Positions 25,994-34,453 of a stretch of 56,319 nt of DNA are shown in pieces. Source of the DNA: Candidatus Dadabacteria bacterium (GTDB taxonomy: Bacteria > Desulfobacterota_D > UBA1144 > Nemesobacterales > Nemesobacteraceae). The stretch is from the NCBI GenBank assembly GCA_951812735.1, contig OX638332.1:1533928-1590246 (forward strand), written 5' to 3'. Made by a program: the position numbers and the translations under genes. Numbering within the stretch: position 1 is the stretch's first letter; every line of letters starts with the position of its first letter. Below the pieces are notes generated by a model. It saw only the letters and a list, made by a program, of their open reading frames with translations. It was not told the origin of the DNA and searched no databases.

Positions 25994-27133
25994 ATGAGAA
26001 AATTCCGCCTTCTTTTTATAGTATATGCATTAATTCCACCTTTTCTTTTTTCGACACCACTTCTTGCAAAAGAGGACACATACAGGGGGCTTTCGGACTT
26101 CGCAAAAGCTCTTAACCTCATAGAGAAAAACTACGTGGAAGAGGTTTCCTCCGAGCAGCTGACCCGAAGCGCGATAAAAGGCATGTTTGATTCTCTTGAT
26201 CCCTATTCTGTTTATCTTTCATCTGAAAGCCTGAGGAATCTTGAGATAGGAACTATGGGGGAGTTCGAAGGCATAGGGGTTGAGATTACGGTGCGCGACG
26301 AGCTGTTGACCGTTATATCTCCGATTGAGGGAGGTCCGGCGCAGGAAGTCGGCGTGAAATCGGGAGACGTAATAATATCCATAGACGGAGAAAGTACCGA
26401 GAAAACCAACATAGTTGACGCTTTGGACCGCATAAGAGGTAGGGAGGGGACTAAAGTGGATATTATTGTCAGAAGAGAGGGTACCGAGGAAGACCATAAA
26501 TTCACCATCACAAGACGGATAGTAAAACTCAGGAGCGTTGAATCCAGGCTGGTTGAAAAAGACATAGGATATATAAAGCTCTCGCAGTTCCACAGGGATT
26601 CTGCCGATCAGTTTCTCAGTTCCTACAGGGGGCTTGAAAAGGAAAACGGCGCGAAACTCGGAGGACTTGTGCTTGACCTGAGAAACAACCCCGGAGGATT
26701 GCTTGAACAGGCGCTTGCGCTTTGCGACATGTTCATTAATAAAGGACTTATCCTCGACGTGAAGGGGAGGACCGAGTTTACTTCTAAGGAGTATTTTGCC
26801 AGAGAGGGGATGGAGATACCGACAGATCACGTTGCCGTAATTGTAAACCGGGGAAGTGCGAGTGCCTCCGAGGTTCTCGCCGGAGCTCTTAAAGACAGTG
26901 GGAGGGCTAAAATAGTCGGTACAAGAACATTCGGCAAGGGCTCTGTTCAGTCCGTAATAGAACTCTCCGGGGAAACCGGAGTGAAAATAACCACTGCGAG
27001 ACTCTTTACTCCCAATGGGGTTTTGATAGATGACAAGGGCATAGAACCTGATATTTTTGTTGAAGGTGGCGACAAGGACTCCACCTCCGACCCGCAGCTT
27101 GCAAGGGCGTTGGAAACGATAAAGCACATGTGA
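25994..27133 (+). CDS. ctpA: Carboxy-terminal processing peptidase (S41, CtpA-like)
   Basis: 379 residues with an N-terminal signal peptide (RKFRLLFIVYALIPPFLFSTPLLA), so it acts in the periplasm. A PDZ domain spans about 85-165 (GDVIISIDG). The catalytic Ser is in RGSASASEVLAGAL, and the Lys general base in TRTFGKGSVQ, as in tail-specific/C-terminal processing proteases. These cut C-terminal tails of periplasmic substrates, for example of murein hydrolases. It is followed by a polysaccharide deacetylase 13 bases later, a frequent pairing. It diverges from the small membrane protein/uppS run; no strong promoter is certain. Confidence 0.95.
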   Translation: MRKFRLLFIVYALIPPFLFSTPLLAKEDTYRGLSDFAKALNLIEKNYVEEVSSEQLTRSAIKGMFDSLDPYSVYLSSESLRNLEIGTMGEFEGIGVEITVRDELLTVISPIEGGPAQEVGVKSGDVIISIDGESTEKTNIVDALDRIRGREGTKVDIIVRREGTEEDHKFTITRRIVKLRSVESRLVEKDIGYIKLSQFHRDSADQFLSSYRGLEKENGAKLGGLVLDLRNNPGGLLEQALALCDMFINKGLILDVKGRTEFTSKEYFAREGMEIPTDHVAVIVNRGSASASEVLAGALKDSGRAKIVGTRTFGKGSVQSVIELSGETGVKITTARLFTPNGVLIDDKGIEPDIFVEGGDKDSTSDPQLARALETIKHM

Positions 27134-27146
27134 GGAGATAACAGCC

Positions 27147-28037
27147 TTGAGTCAGAAGAAACGAACGAGAAAAAAACCGTCTGCCGCAAAAACCGGCAGT
27201 AAAAAACGCACGGCAAAACTCTCCCACGCAGTCCTGGTCCTGCTTTTCTTTTTTGCCTTTTCGATTTTTGGTCTTCGATATGTCGAGAGATTTTTTGACG
27301 AGTGGTCACCCCGCGAGGCTACGCCTTCTGTGGAGGATAAGGTTGCGGAGAAAAAGCCTCAGCGTCCTGGAGTTATTCTCATAATAGATGATCTGGGCTA
27401 CGACAAAAAATCGATTGACAGGCTTCTCAGGATCAAACAGCCGCTTAACTTGGCCGTACTTCCGCATCTTCCCCACTCCCAATACGCTGCGAGTGCTGCT
27501 TACCGTGGAGGAATGGACGTGATTCTCCACCTTCCCATGGAACCCAAGTATTCTTCCGGTTATACGGCCGATGATGCAGGAGAAGGAGTTCTGCTGCTCG
27601 GTTTCTCTATAGACCAGATAAGAGAGGAACTCAGAAGAAACATCATGGCCGTCCCCAACGTCATCGGAGTCAACAACCATATGGGCTCCAAGTTCATGGA
27701 GAATGAAGAGCCGGTAAAAACGGTAATGCAGGAACTGAAGGCCAGAGATCTTTATTTTGTTGACAGCCTTACGACCTCGAACTCCCGTGGATACAGTATG
27801 GCAAAGCGGCTTGGAGTAAAGGTGCTTAAAAGGGATGTCTTTATTGACCAAAGTGAGCGGGGCAAGGAATATACTAAGGAACAGCTTGATCAACTGGTAA
27901 GGATTGCTGAGAAAAAGGGTATAGCAGTAGGTATAGGGCATCCTTACCCTCAGACCATAGATGCTCTTGTGGAATACATGCCCAAGATTGAGGAAAAAGT
28001 GGAATTCATGAAAATATCTGCGGCCACTTTGAACTGA
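27147..28037 (+). CDS. Divergent polysaccharide deacetylase family protein
   Basis: 296 residues: a lysine- and arginine-rich N-terminus, then one membrane helix (AVLVLLFFFAFSIFGL), and a catalytic domain exposed outside. The domain keeps VILIIDDLGYD, VILHLPMEP, IGVNNHMGSKF and IGHPYPQTI, the marks of the divergent polysaccharide deacetylase 2 (YibQ-like) group in the carbohydrate esterase superfamily. It is frequently next to ctpA/envC-like genes and is thought to act on peptidoglycan or other glycans; the substrate is not shown here. TTG start at 27147 with TGAGGAG nearby. It is probably co-transcribed with ctpA. Confidence 0.9.
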   Translation: MSQKKRTRKKPSAAKTGSKKRTAKLSHAVLVLLFFFAFSIFGLRYVERFFDEWSPREATPSVEDKVAEKKPQRPGVILIIDDLGYDKKSIDRLLRIKQPLNLAVLPHLPHSQYAASAAYRGGMDVILHLPMEPKYSSGYTADDAGEGVLLLGFSIDQIREELRRNIMAVPNVIGVNNHMGSKFMENEEPVKTVMQELKARDLYFVDSLTTSNSRGYSMAKRLGVKVLKRDVFIDQSERGKEYTKEQLDQLVRIAEKKGIAVGIGHPYPQTIDALVEYMPKIEEKVEFMKISAATLN

Positions 28038-28073
28038 ACCGGTTGCAGAGGAAGAACCCGAAAGAGGATCGTT

Positions 28074-28262
28074 ATGGGACTTGTAGATGAAATCAGAAAC
28101 AGGCGGGATTCATGGAGTCGGAGACTTGAGGAGCAGAGAGTTTCTCAGGAACCCTACGATTATGAATTCGAGAAGCGAAACGCCAACAGAATCGAAGAAG
28201 AAATAAAAAAGAACCGGGAGAAGGTCGGGAAATTCCCAACCCCAGAAGAACTGTCGGAGTAA
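28074..28262 (+). CDS. Hypothetical small charged protein upstream of rpsU
   Basis: 62 residues, strongly hydrophilic and helical: alternating acidic and basic residues (RNRRDSWSRRLEEQR, KRNANRIEEEIKKNREK) suggest a coiled coil. It ends PTPEELSE. No domain is recognised. The ATG is preceded by AAGAGG at a good distance, and it has no internal frameshift or stop, so it is likely real. It follows the deacetylase by 36 bases and precedes the promoter of the rpsU operon. The function is unknown. Confidence 0.6.
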   Translation: MGLVDEIRNRRDSWSRRLEEQRVSQEPYDYEFEKRNANRIEEEIKKNREKVGKFPTPEELSE

Positions 28263-28294
28263 TCGGTGAGGGGCGTAGTAGCGGGGCAGGTGAT

Positions 28295-28323
28295 TTGACA
28301 ACGTTTTCTTTATCCTTTAGGAT
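28295..28323 (+). promoter_or_regulatory. Promoter for the rpsU-dnaG-rpoD operon
   Basis: A perfect TTGACA (28295-28300), a 17-base spacer, and TAGGAT (28318-28323; 4 of 6 to consensus), followed by the TGGAGG ribosome binding site of rpsU. The position fits transcription of the macromolecular synthesis operon starting about 28330. Confidence 0.6.
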
Positions 28324-28356
28324 TTTCAGCCCCATGAGGATGGAGGTTTTAGTTTT

Positions 28357-28545
28357 TTGCCAGGAATAACAGTAGGTAGCAGCGAAAGCATTGACAGTGC
28401 CTTAAAAAGGTTCAAGAAGCAGGTTGAGAAGGGTGGGGTTCTTTCTGAAGTAAGGAAGAGAGAATACTACGAAAAACCGAGCGAAAAGAAAAAAAAGAAG
28501 CTGTTTGCTGCCAAAAAGCGCAGTTCAAGCAGAAAAAGAAGATAG
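28357..28545 (+). CDS. rpsU: 30S ribosomal protein bS21
   Basis: 62 residues, the normal S21 size. The N-terminus [45 protein letters not shown] and the lysine/arginine-rich tail are typical. It sits on the platform of the 30S subunit near the anti-Shine-Dalgarno end of 16S rRNA. The start is TTG at 28357, with TGGAGG 10 bases upstream. It is the first gene of the rpsU-dnaG-rpoD cluster, the classical macromolecular synthesis operon joining translation, replication and transcription. Confidence 0.95.
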   Translation: MPGITVGSSESIDSALKRFKKQVEKGGVLSEVRKREYYEKPSEKKKKKLFAAKKRSSSRKRR

Positions 28546-28613
28546 ACCATTTTCATTCGCATGGTTTTCGCCCGAAGTTATTTCTGAAGGTTCCCCCGGT
28601 TAAGTCGCTTTGA

Positions 28614-30407
28614 ATGAAGAATTTCTCTTCCACATCAGCGATAGCGGATATAAAGGCAAAGCTCAGTATAGTAGATGTTATACAGGGCTTTGTTTCCCTT
28701 AAAAAATCTGGGAAAAACCACATTGGGCTTTGCCCGTTCCACGACGACAATAACCCGTCCATGCATGTAAATGATGAGAAGGGTTTTTTCCACTGCTTCA
28801 GCTGCGGAGCCGGAGGGGATGTATTCGGCTTCCTGATGAGGTACAGCAATATAGGCTTCCACGAAGCCTTAAAGGAACTTGCACGCAAAGCCGGAGTCAG
28901 ACTCCCGGCTCCGCGCCCGCGCACGAAAAGTGCAAAGAAAAAAGAGGCCGCATCGGCGAGACTTTTTGAGATAAATTCCCTTGTCTGTTCGTTTTACCAC
29001 AAAAACCTCCTCGGCTCAGGCAAAAACTCTGCGCAGTCAAGAAAGTACCTCGAATCACGGGGAATCACTTCGGAAATAATCAAGGAATTCCAACTCGGCT
29101 TCGTTCCCGACAGCTGGGAAGACCTTGTAAAATTTGCTTCCAGAAACAACATAGGCATCAAGGAGCTTGAAGAACTTGGCCTTGTTATTGCGAGAGAAAA
29201 GGGAAGTGGACATTACGACCGGTTTCGAAACAGGATTATTTTCCCTATAAGCGAAATAACGGGACGAATTTGCGGTTTCGGTGGCAGAACGCTGGCGGAA
29301 AATGACCCGAAGCAGCCGAAATACATGAATTCCCCTGAATCACCGGTTTTTGACAAAAAAACCGTTCTTTACGGACTTTACCACTCGAAAAGTGAAATCG
29401 GAAGAAAACGGAAAGCCGTTCTGGTTGAAGGCTACATGGATTTCATAAAGCTCTACGCAAACGAAATACGCAACGTGGTTGCCACATTGGGAACATCTTT
29501 TACGAATGAGCACGCTAGGCTTCTGCGGCGTTTCTGCGAAGAGGTAGTAATTGTTTACGACGGTGATGCCGCGGGTATACGTTCCGCCGTACGGGCCGGA
29601 GAGATTCTTCTTGAACAGGGAATTTCCTCAAGTATCTGCCGTATTCCCGACGGTCTTGATCCAGATGATTATCTGGAAGCGCACGGCCCGGAGAGTCTCG
29701 GCGAACTGATTGCGGGCGCCGTTGATGTCTCCGATTTCATTATTGACGATACATTCGCAAGATACAGAGAAAAGAAAATGTCTTCTGGAGAATCATTGAG
29801 ATTTCTCGCGGATATGGTTTCGAAAATAAAAGACCCGGTGCGGAGGGCTGAAGCCGTCTCTAGGGCAACAGGGGTTTTCGGGATAAGGGAGTCTGAGTTT
29901 CTTTCTCTGGTGAAAATTTCAGACCCGGGAAAAAACCGCGGGTCACTTGCGCCGACAGCCCTGATTCCGGAAAAGAGCGTTCACGAGAGAGAAATTGTGA
30001 GGATACTGCTTAAATTCCCCCACCTGCTTAGCGCTGAGAAAATTGAAAACGTCGAGGAGTATTTTGAAAATGGTGATTTAAAGGTTATTCTCAAGCGTGT
30101 GGGTGAAAGGGAGTTTGCTGAGATTTCCTCCCTGATGAGTTCTTTTGAAGAAATTGAGATGCAGCAGTTGCTGAGCGAGTTAATTTTTTCTTCGGATGAT
30201 TTGATAGACGAGAGGACTTCGGAGAAAATATTAAGTGACTGTCTGAGGGAACTTGAACTGAGAAACATAGCTTTTAAGCGCGGCGAGGTAATAGACAGAA
30301 TCCGCAAGCAGCGCGACTCTTCGGATAAAACCCTCGAAAGAGAACTTGTTGAGCAATACAGGGATCTGGTGAGCATGGAAAAAACCATAAGAGGAACTGC
30401 AAGTTGA
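28614..30407 (+). CDS. dnaG: DNA primase (DnaG)
   Basis: 597 residues. The N-terminal zinc-binding site is complete: CPFHDDNNPSMHV and FHCFSCGAGGDVFGF. The Toprim core holds LVEGYMDFI and VVIVYDGDAAGIRSAVR, with catalytic acidic residues. The C-terminal region is the helicase-binding part. It makes RNA primers at the replication fork. Between rpsU and dnaG lie 68 bases without a gene. The stop overlaps the TTG start of rpoD (TTGA), a tight coupling. In this cluster the order matches that of proteobacteria. Confidence 0.96.
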   Translation: MKNFSSTSAIADIKAKLSIVDVIQGFVSLKKSGKNHIGLCPFHDDNNPSMHVNDEKGFFHCFSCGAGGDVFGFLMRYSNIGFHEALKELARKAGVRLPAPRPRTKSAKKKEAASARLFEINSLVCSFYHKNLLGSGKNSAQSRKYLESRGITSEIIKEFQLGFVPDSWEDLVKFASRNNIGIKELEELGLVIAREKGSGHYDRFRNRIIFPISEITGRICGFGGRTLAENDPKQPKYMNSPESPVFDKKTVLYGLYHSKSEIGRKRKAVLVEGYMDFIKLYANEIRNVVATLGTSFTNEHARLLRRFCEEVVIVYDGDAAGIRSAVRAGEILLEQGISSSICRIPDGLDPDDYLEAHGPESLGELIAGAVDVSDFIIDDTFARYREKKMSSGESLRFLADMVSKIKDPVRRAEAVSRATGVFGIRESEFLSLVKISDPGKNRGSLAPTALIPEKSVHEREIVRILLKFPHLLSAEKIENVEEYFENGDLKVILKRVGEREFAEISSLMSSFEEIEMQQLLSELIFSSDDLIDERTSEKILSDCLRELELRNIAFKRGEVIDRIRKQRDSSDKTLERELVEQYRDLVSMEKTIRGTAS

Positions 30408-31897
30408 ACCCGAGCGACGAAACTAACGGTTTGGGGAATAAAATCAGCGGGCAGGATGAAGGTGAGTTCTGTGAATCCATACAGGGCCTTCGAGGTTCCG
30501 CGGCTAATTCTCAAACTGAAGACAAGCTCAAGAACGTAAAGAGCCATGATTCCGAACAGAATCCTATAAGGTCGTACATTCTCGCTATTGCACAGCACTC
30601 CCTCCTTTCCAAGGAGGAAGAGATTGAAATAGCAAGACAGATTGAAAAAGGCAAAAAAATAATCGCGAGAATGATAATAGAGAACCCTTTCATGATGAAG
30701 AAGGTTCTCAAGCTCGAAGAGGAAATAAAAGATGGGGCACTCGGTTCAGGCGAAACCTCCTACCAGAGCGAGGACATTGAATCCTCTGCTGACGGCGAAA
30801 CATACCGCAATTTTACAAAAAACTTTCTTCCCATCAGAAAACTTTTTGCTGAGAACGAAGAACTGAGAGAAAAGCTCAATATTCCAACGCTTTCAGATAG
30901 CCAAAGAGCAAAGATATCCAGACAAATCAGGAAAAATAACGAGCGGACCGTAGAACTTCTTGACGAAATCGATTTTTCCTCGGAGCAGGCTAGCAGGATA
31001 TACAGTCTGGCCGTCGAGTATGTGGACAGAGTTGAGAGTGGGGGCTGTGACTGTATGATGGATGATTCGGGCGATGCGAATGGCAATGGTTTGAAATCTG
31101 AGTATTCCGAGAAGGAAATTGCTTCGCTTAAAAGAGTGCTTAGCAGATTTGAGAAAGCAAAGAAAGTTACTAAAGAAGCCAGAAAAAAACTTATCGAGTG
31201 CAACCTTAGACTTGTCGTCAGTATAGCGAGAAAATACGTTAACAGGGGATTGTCGTTTCTCGACCTGGTTCAAGAAGGCAACATGGGGTTGATGAAAGCG
31301 GTTGAAAAGTTTGAACATGGGATGGGATACAAGTTTTCGACCTGTGCCACATGGTGGATAAAGCAGGCCATTACGCGCGCGATAGCCGATCAGGGAAGTC
31401 TTATAAGAATTCCTGTCCACATGACCGAGAACATAAACAGACTAAACAAGATCTCAAGATCTCTGATGCAGAAATTAGGGAGGGAGCCCAGACCGGAAGA
31501 GATAGCCGAAGCAATGGATATGCCCCTTGAAAAAGTCTTGAAGATAATGAAGGTGTCACGCGACCCGGTTTCTCTGGAGTCTCCTATTGGTGAGGACGAC
31601 TGCAGGCTTATGGATATCATCTCGGACCCGTTTTCCTCTTCTCCACTTGACATGCTCGAGACCAAGGAACTGAACCGGATCATGCGCAACGCGCTGTGCA
31701 CCAACCTCAGCAACGGGGAGGAAGGAGTCGTCAAAATGCGTTTCGGTATAGATGAAGAGAAGGAATATACCCTTGAAGAAATAGGGAAAAAGTTAAACGT
31801 TACCCGCGAGAGGATAAGGCAGATCGAGGTAAAGGCTATTAAGAAGCTCAAAAGATTCGGAAGAGCTCTTCCCATAAAGGGTTTTAACACTGACTGA
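30404..31897 (+). CDS. rpoD: RNA polymerase primary sigma factor RpoD
   Basis: 497 residues. Region 1.2 (DSEQNPIRSYILAIAQHSLLSKEEEIEIARQIEKGK), an intermediate acidic stretch, the region 2 core LIECNLRLVVSIARKYVNRGLSFLDLVQEGNMGLMKAVEKFEHGMGYKFSTCATWWIKQAITRAIADQ, region 3 and region 4 (EYTLEEIGKKLNVTRERIRQIEVKAIKKLKR) are all present, so this is the housekeeping sigma. There is no long region 1.1. The start is TTG, overlapping the dnaG stop by four bases. The downstream 5S gene begins 46 bases after its stop. Confidence 0.96.
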   Translation: MNPSDETNGLGNKISGQDEGEFCESIQGLRGSAANSQTEDKLKNVKSHDSEQNPIRSYILAIAQHSLLSKEEEIEIARQIEKGKKIIARMIIENPFMMKKVLKLEEEIKDGALGSGETSYQSEDIESSADGETYRNFTKNFLPIRKLFAENEELREKLNIPTLSDSQRAKISRQIRKNNERTVELLDEIDFSSEQASRIYSLAVEYVDRVESGGCDCMMDDSGDANGNGLKSEYSEKEIASLKRVLSRFEKAKKVTKEARKKLIECNLRLVVSIARKYVNRGLSFLDLVQEGNMGLMKAVEKFEHGMGYKFSTCATWWIKQAITRAIADQGSLIRIPVHMTENINRLNKISRSLMQKLGREPRPEEIAEAMDMPLEKVLKIMKVSRDPVSLESPIGEDDCRLMDIISDPFSSSPLDMLETKELNRIMRNALCTNLSNGEEGVVKMRFGIDEEKEYTLEEIGKKLNVTRERIRQIEVKAIKKLKRFGRALPIKGFNTD

Positions 31898-31906
31898 TAT
31901 CCCAGC

Positions 31907-31934
31907 TTGACATTATTTTCTCCAGTGGTAGTTT
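31907..31934 (+). promoter_or_regulatory. Promoter of the solitary 5S rRNA gene
   Basis: TTGACA (31907-31912, consensus), a 16-base spacer, and TAGTTT (31929-31934). The hexamer match at -10 is weak, but the expected start of transcription falls at about 31942, almost exactly the start of the 5S molecule. Confidence 0.45.
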
Positions 31935-31943
31935 TGTAAGTCT

Positions 31944-32056
31944 AGGGTGGCTATGCTGAAGGGGAAGCACCCGGTCCCATCCCGAACCCGGAAGTTAAGT
32001 CCTTATAGGCCGATGATACTGCTCCTTTCAGGAGTGGGAAAGTAGGTGGCTGCCCT
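31944..32056 (+). rRNA. rrf: 5S ribosomal RNA, solitary
   Basis: About 113 bases. The conserved loop sequence CCCATCCCGAACCCGGAAGTTAAG is visible in part (31976-31999), and the 5' strand AGGGTGGC pairs with the 3' strand GGCTGCCCT in an eight-pair terminal helix. A run of seven T follows (32056 onward) and may be the terminator. There is no 16S, 23S or tRNA gene anywhere in the window, so this 5S is separated from the other rRNA genes. It lies between rpoD and purN with its own promoter. Confidence 0.9.
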
Positions 32057-32096
32057 TTTTTTCTTTCCTTACCTTCTCAAGTTTCCGGTGCCTGCG

Positions 32097-32699
32097 ATGT
32101 CAAAGACCAACGTTGCCGTTTTTGTTTCCGGAAGCGGTACAAATCTTCAGGCCGTAATAGATTCCGGTATAGAATCCGCAACCATAGCGGTGGTTGTCTG
32201 TGATACTCCGGGGGTCATGGCGATTGAGAGGGCCAGAAAACACGATATTCCCGTAGAGCTCGTAAACAGCAGGGATTTTGAATCAAGGGAAGAGTTCGAA
32301 AGGCGGGTAGTCGCGAAAATCGACAGGTATGACATAGGCCTTGTCGTACTTGCCGGATTCATGAGGATACTTACTCCTTACTTCATAGGCCGCTTCAGGG
32401 ATCGTATCATTAATATTCATCCTTCCTTGCTTCCTTCTTTTCCAGGGACTAATTCTGTAAGACAGGCTCTTGACTACGGAGTGAAACAAACAGGCTGTAC
32501 AGTCCACTTCGTGGGTGAGGAAGTTGACGCGGGTCCGATTATTCTCCAAGCGGTTGTTCCGGTTACGGAGGAAGATACGGAGAAAACCCTGCTTGAGAAA
32601 GTCCACGCCCAGGAATACAGGATATTGCCCGAAGCCATAAGGCTTTTCTGCGAGGGAAGACTGACTCTCAGCGGGAGAAAGGTTCTGATTTCTTCCTGA
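32097..32699 (+). CDS. purN: Phosphoribosylglycinamide formyltransferase (PurN)
   Basis: 200 residues. N-terminal NVAVFVSGSGTNLQAVI, VLAGFMRIL, and the active site NIHPSLLPSFPG with a following Asp in GEEVDAGPIILQ, so the catalytic Asn-His-Asp triad is complete. It transfers the formyl group from 10-formyl-tetrahydrofolate to GAR in purine synthesis. The open frame reaches back into the 5S gene (32046), but the family start is ATG 32097. No strong ribosome binding site is present. The gene converges on the DAHP synthase with a 14-base gap. Confidence 0.96.
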   Translation: MSKTNVAVFVSGSGTNLQAVIDSGIESATIAVVVCDTPGVMAIERARKHDIPVELVNSRDFESREEFERRVVAKIDRYDIGLVVLAGFMRILTPYFIGRFRDRIINIHPSLLPSFPGTNSVRQALDYGVKQTGCTVHFVGEEVDAGPIILQAVVPVTEEDTEKTLLEKVHAQEYRILPEAIRLFCEGRLTLSGRKVLISS

Positions 32700-32713
32700 A
32701 GACCGAGAAATCT

Positions 32714-33733
32714 CTAAACGGTTCTACCGATAGCTTTGGCAACGGGAGCGGCTTTTTCCATCAGGTTTTTGAATGTTTTCGGTTTGAGCGACTGGGCTCC
32801 GTCGCTCACAGCAATCTCCGGGTTATTATGAACCTCGACTATTACTCCGTCTGCTCCCGCAGCTATTGAAGCTAAAGTTACCGGGAGTACATACTGCCAG
32901 TAGCCGGTTCCGTGGCTGGGGTCGGCGAAGACTGGCAGGTGGGTTTTTTCCTTGAGTACCGGGATAGCGTTCAAATCGAAAGTGTTTCTGGTAGCCGTCT
33001 CAAAAGTTCTTATTCCCCGTTCGCAGAGCATTACGTTGCTGTTGCCCTCCGACAGTATGTATTCTGCACACATAAGAAATTCTTTTATGGTCGTTGACAT
33101 TCCGCGTTTTAGCAAGACGGCCTTGTTTGACCTGCCGACGTGTTTTAAAAGCGAGTAGTTCTGGGAGTTTCTGGCTCCTATCTGAAGCACGTCCGCATAT
33201 TCCCCGACCAGCTCAAGGTCATCCGGGCTCATTATTTCGGTAACTATAGGCAGCCCGGTCATTTCTTTTGCCTTGACGAGAAGCTCCAGGCCTTCTTTCC
33301 CAAGACCCTGGAAAGAATAGGGCGAAGTCCTGGGCTTAAACGCACCGCCTCTGAGCATTGACGCCCCCGAATCTTTTATTGAAGCCGCAATTGTCATTAT
33401 CTGCTCTTCGCTTTCAACCGAGCATGGCCCTGCGATTATAGGGATTTTTTTATCCCCTACGGTAACGCCGTCCACATTAAAAATGGAGGTCTCATCATTT
33501 ACTTCCCTGCTAGTGAGCTTGTAGGGCTGAAGCACGGGAACAACCTTTTCAACTCCCTGGAGCTGCTTGAGAACATCGAGGTCATGTGGCTTTCCTCTAT
33601 CATCTCCTACCACTCCGATGACGGTCCTTAGAATTCCTTCGATCGGATGGGGCGAATAGCCAAGTTCCTTTATGATGGACTTGACCTTGCCTATCTCCTC
33701 TTCGGTCGCTTTGGGCTTCATTACTACTATCAT
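32714..33733 (-). CDS. aroF: 3-deoxy-7-phosphoheptulonate synthase (DAHP synthase, type I-beta)
   Basis: 339 residues. An N-terminal ferredoxin-like regulatory domain (about 1-70, [25 protein letters not shown]) precedes the TIM barrel, as in Thermotoga-type enzymes that are feedback-inhibited by Tyr/Phe. The catalytic core has [46 protein letters not shown] and FADPSHGTG. It condenses PEP and erythrose 4-phosphate, the first step of the shikimate pathway, which supplies the chorismate used by MqnA. ATG 33733 has TGGAGG upstream. It is separated by 91 bases from trmB. Confidence 0.96.
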   Translation of the reverse strand: MIVVMKPKATEEEIGKVKSIIKELGYSPHPIEGILRTVIGVVGDDRGKPHDLDVLKQLQGVEKVVPVLQPYKLTSREVNDETSIFNVDGVTVGDKKIPIIAGPCSVESEEQIMTIAASIKDSGASMLRGGAFKPRTSPYSFQGLGKEGLELLVKAKEMTGLPIVTEIMSPDDLELVGEYADVLQIGARNSQNYSLLKHVGRSNKAVLLKRGMSTTIKEFLMCAEYILSEGNSNVMLCERGIRTFETATRNTFDLNAIPVLKEKTHLPVFADPSHGTGYWQYVLPVTLASIAAGADGVIVEVHNNPEIAVSDGAQSLKPKTFKNLMEKAAPVAKAIGRTV

Positions 33734-33824
33734 TTAAAAAACCTCCATATTTTGTACGAAACGGACAAACTTAATACATAGAAGATTCTTAATGTCAATT
33801 ATAACGTGTGTATAGTTGGCGTAT

Positions 33825-34445
33825 TCAATCTGTTTGCGAGGGAAGATTTAGAAGATCGGCGCTGAATATTTTTTGTGAGGCTTCCCTGAAATGCTTTTCA
33901 AACTTTGTCTCGGTTTCTCCTGTTTGAGTCTCAATGAAGCCCGGTGGGAGGTGTGCCGGGCGGAACAGGCCACTTCTTTTGAATTCAGACACTATTTGCT
34001 CAATGTAACTCAACTGATCGGTCTTTATTTTCGTTCTGCCGCCCCCCGCAAGCACTTTTGCCAGGCAGCTTATAAATTCCTGGTTAAATATCCTGTGCTT
34101 TGAGTGTTTTTTCTTCGGCCAGGGGTCGGGGAAATTTACCAGGACAAGATCGAACATTCTTTTTCTGAAAACCTGTCTGAGTGCGATTTCAGCTTCAATG
34201 TGGAGGAATTTCAGGTTTTCAAGAGAGAGAGCTTCCGCCGTACGCACAGCTTTACGGAATCTTCCTCTCTTAATCTCAAGCCCCAGGTAGTTTCTGCTTC
34301 CATCACGCTTAGCCGCGTTTATGAGGAATTCCCCTTCTCCAAAGCCGATTTCAAGCACCAAGGGTTTTTCATCGCGGAAGATGTCTTTTTTACCTATCGG
34401 GAGGGAAAACAAAGAGATGTCCACCACGGAATCGCTCAAATTCAT
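33825..34445 (-). CDS. trmB: tRNA (guanine-N7-)-methyltransferase (TrmB)
   Basis: 206 residues. SAM-binding VLEIGFGEGEFLI, the substrate loop NFPDPWPKKKHSKHRI and the tail ETKFEKHFR are diagnostic of TrmB, which makes m7G46 in tRNA variable loops. It starts eight bases after the aroB stop and is the last gene of the LOG-apt-aroB-trmB run. The N-terminus is short compared with E. coli TrmB, but no domain seems missing. Confidence 0.95.
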   Translation of the reverse strand: MNLSDSVVDISLFSLPIGKKDIFRDEKPLVLEIGFGEGEFLINAAKRDGSRNYLGLEIKRGRFRKAVRTAEALSLENLKFLHIEAEIALRQVFRKRMFDLVLVNFPDPWPKKKHSKHRIFNQEFISCLAKVLAGGGRTKIKTDQLSYIEQIVSEFKRSGLFRPAHLPPGFIETQTGETETKFEKHFREASQKIFSADLLNLPSQTD

Positions 34446-34453
34446 TCTCCGTA

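Noticed and set aside
26219..27127. Long minus-strand frame over ctpA
   Set aside because: It is antisense to the peptidase, which has clear signal peptide, PDZ and catalytic motifs on the plus strand.
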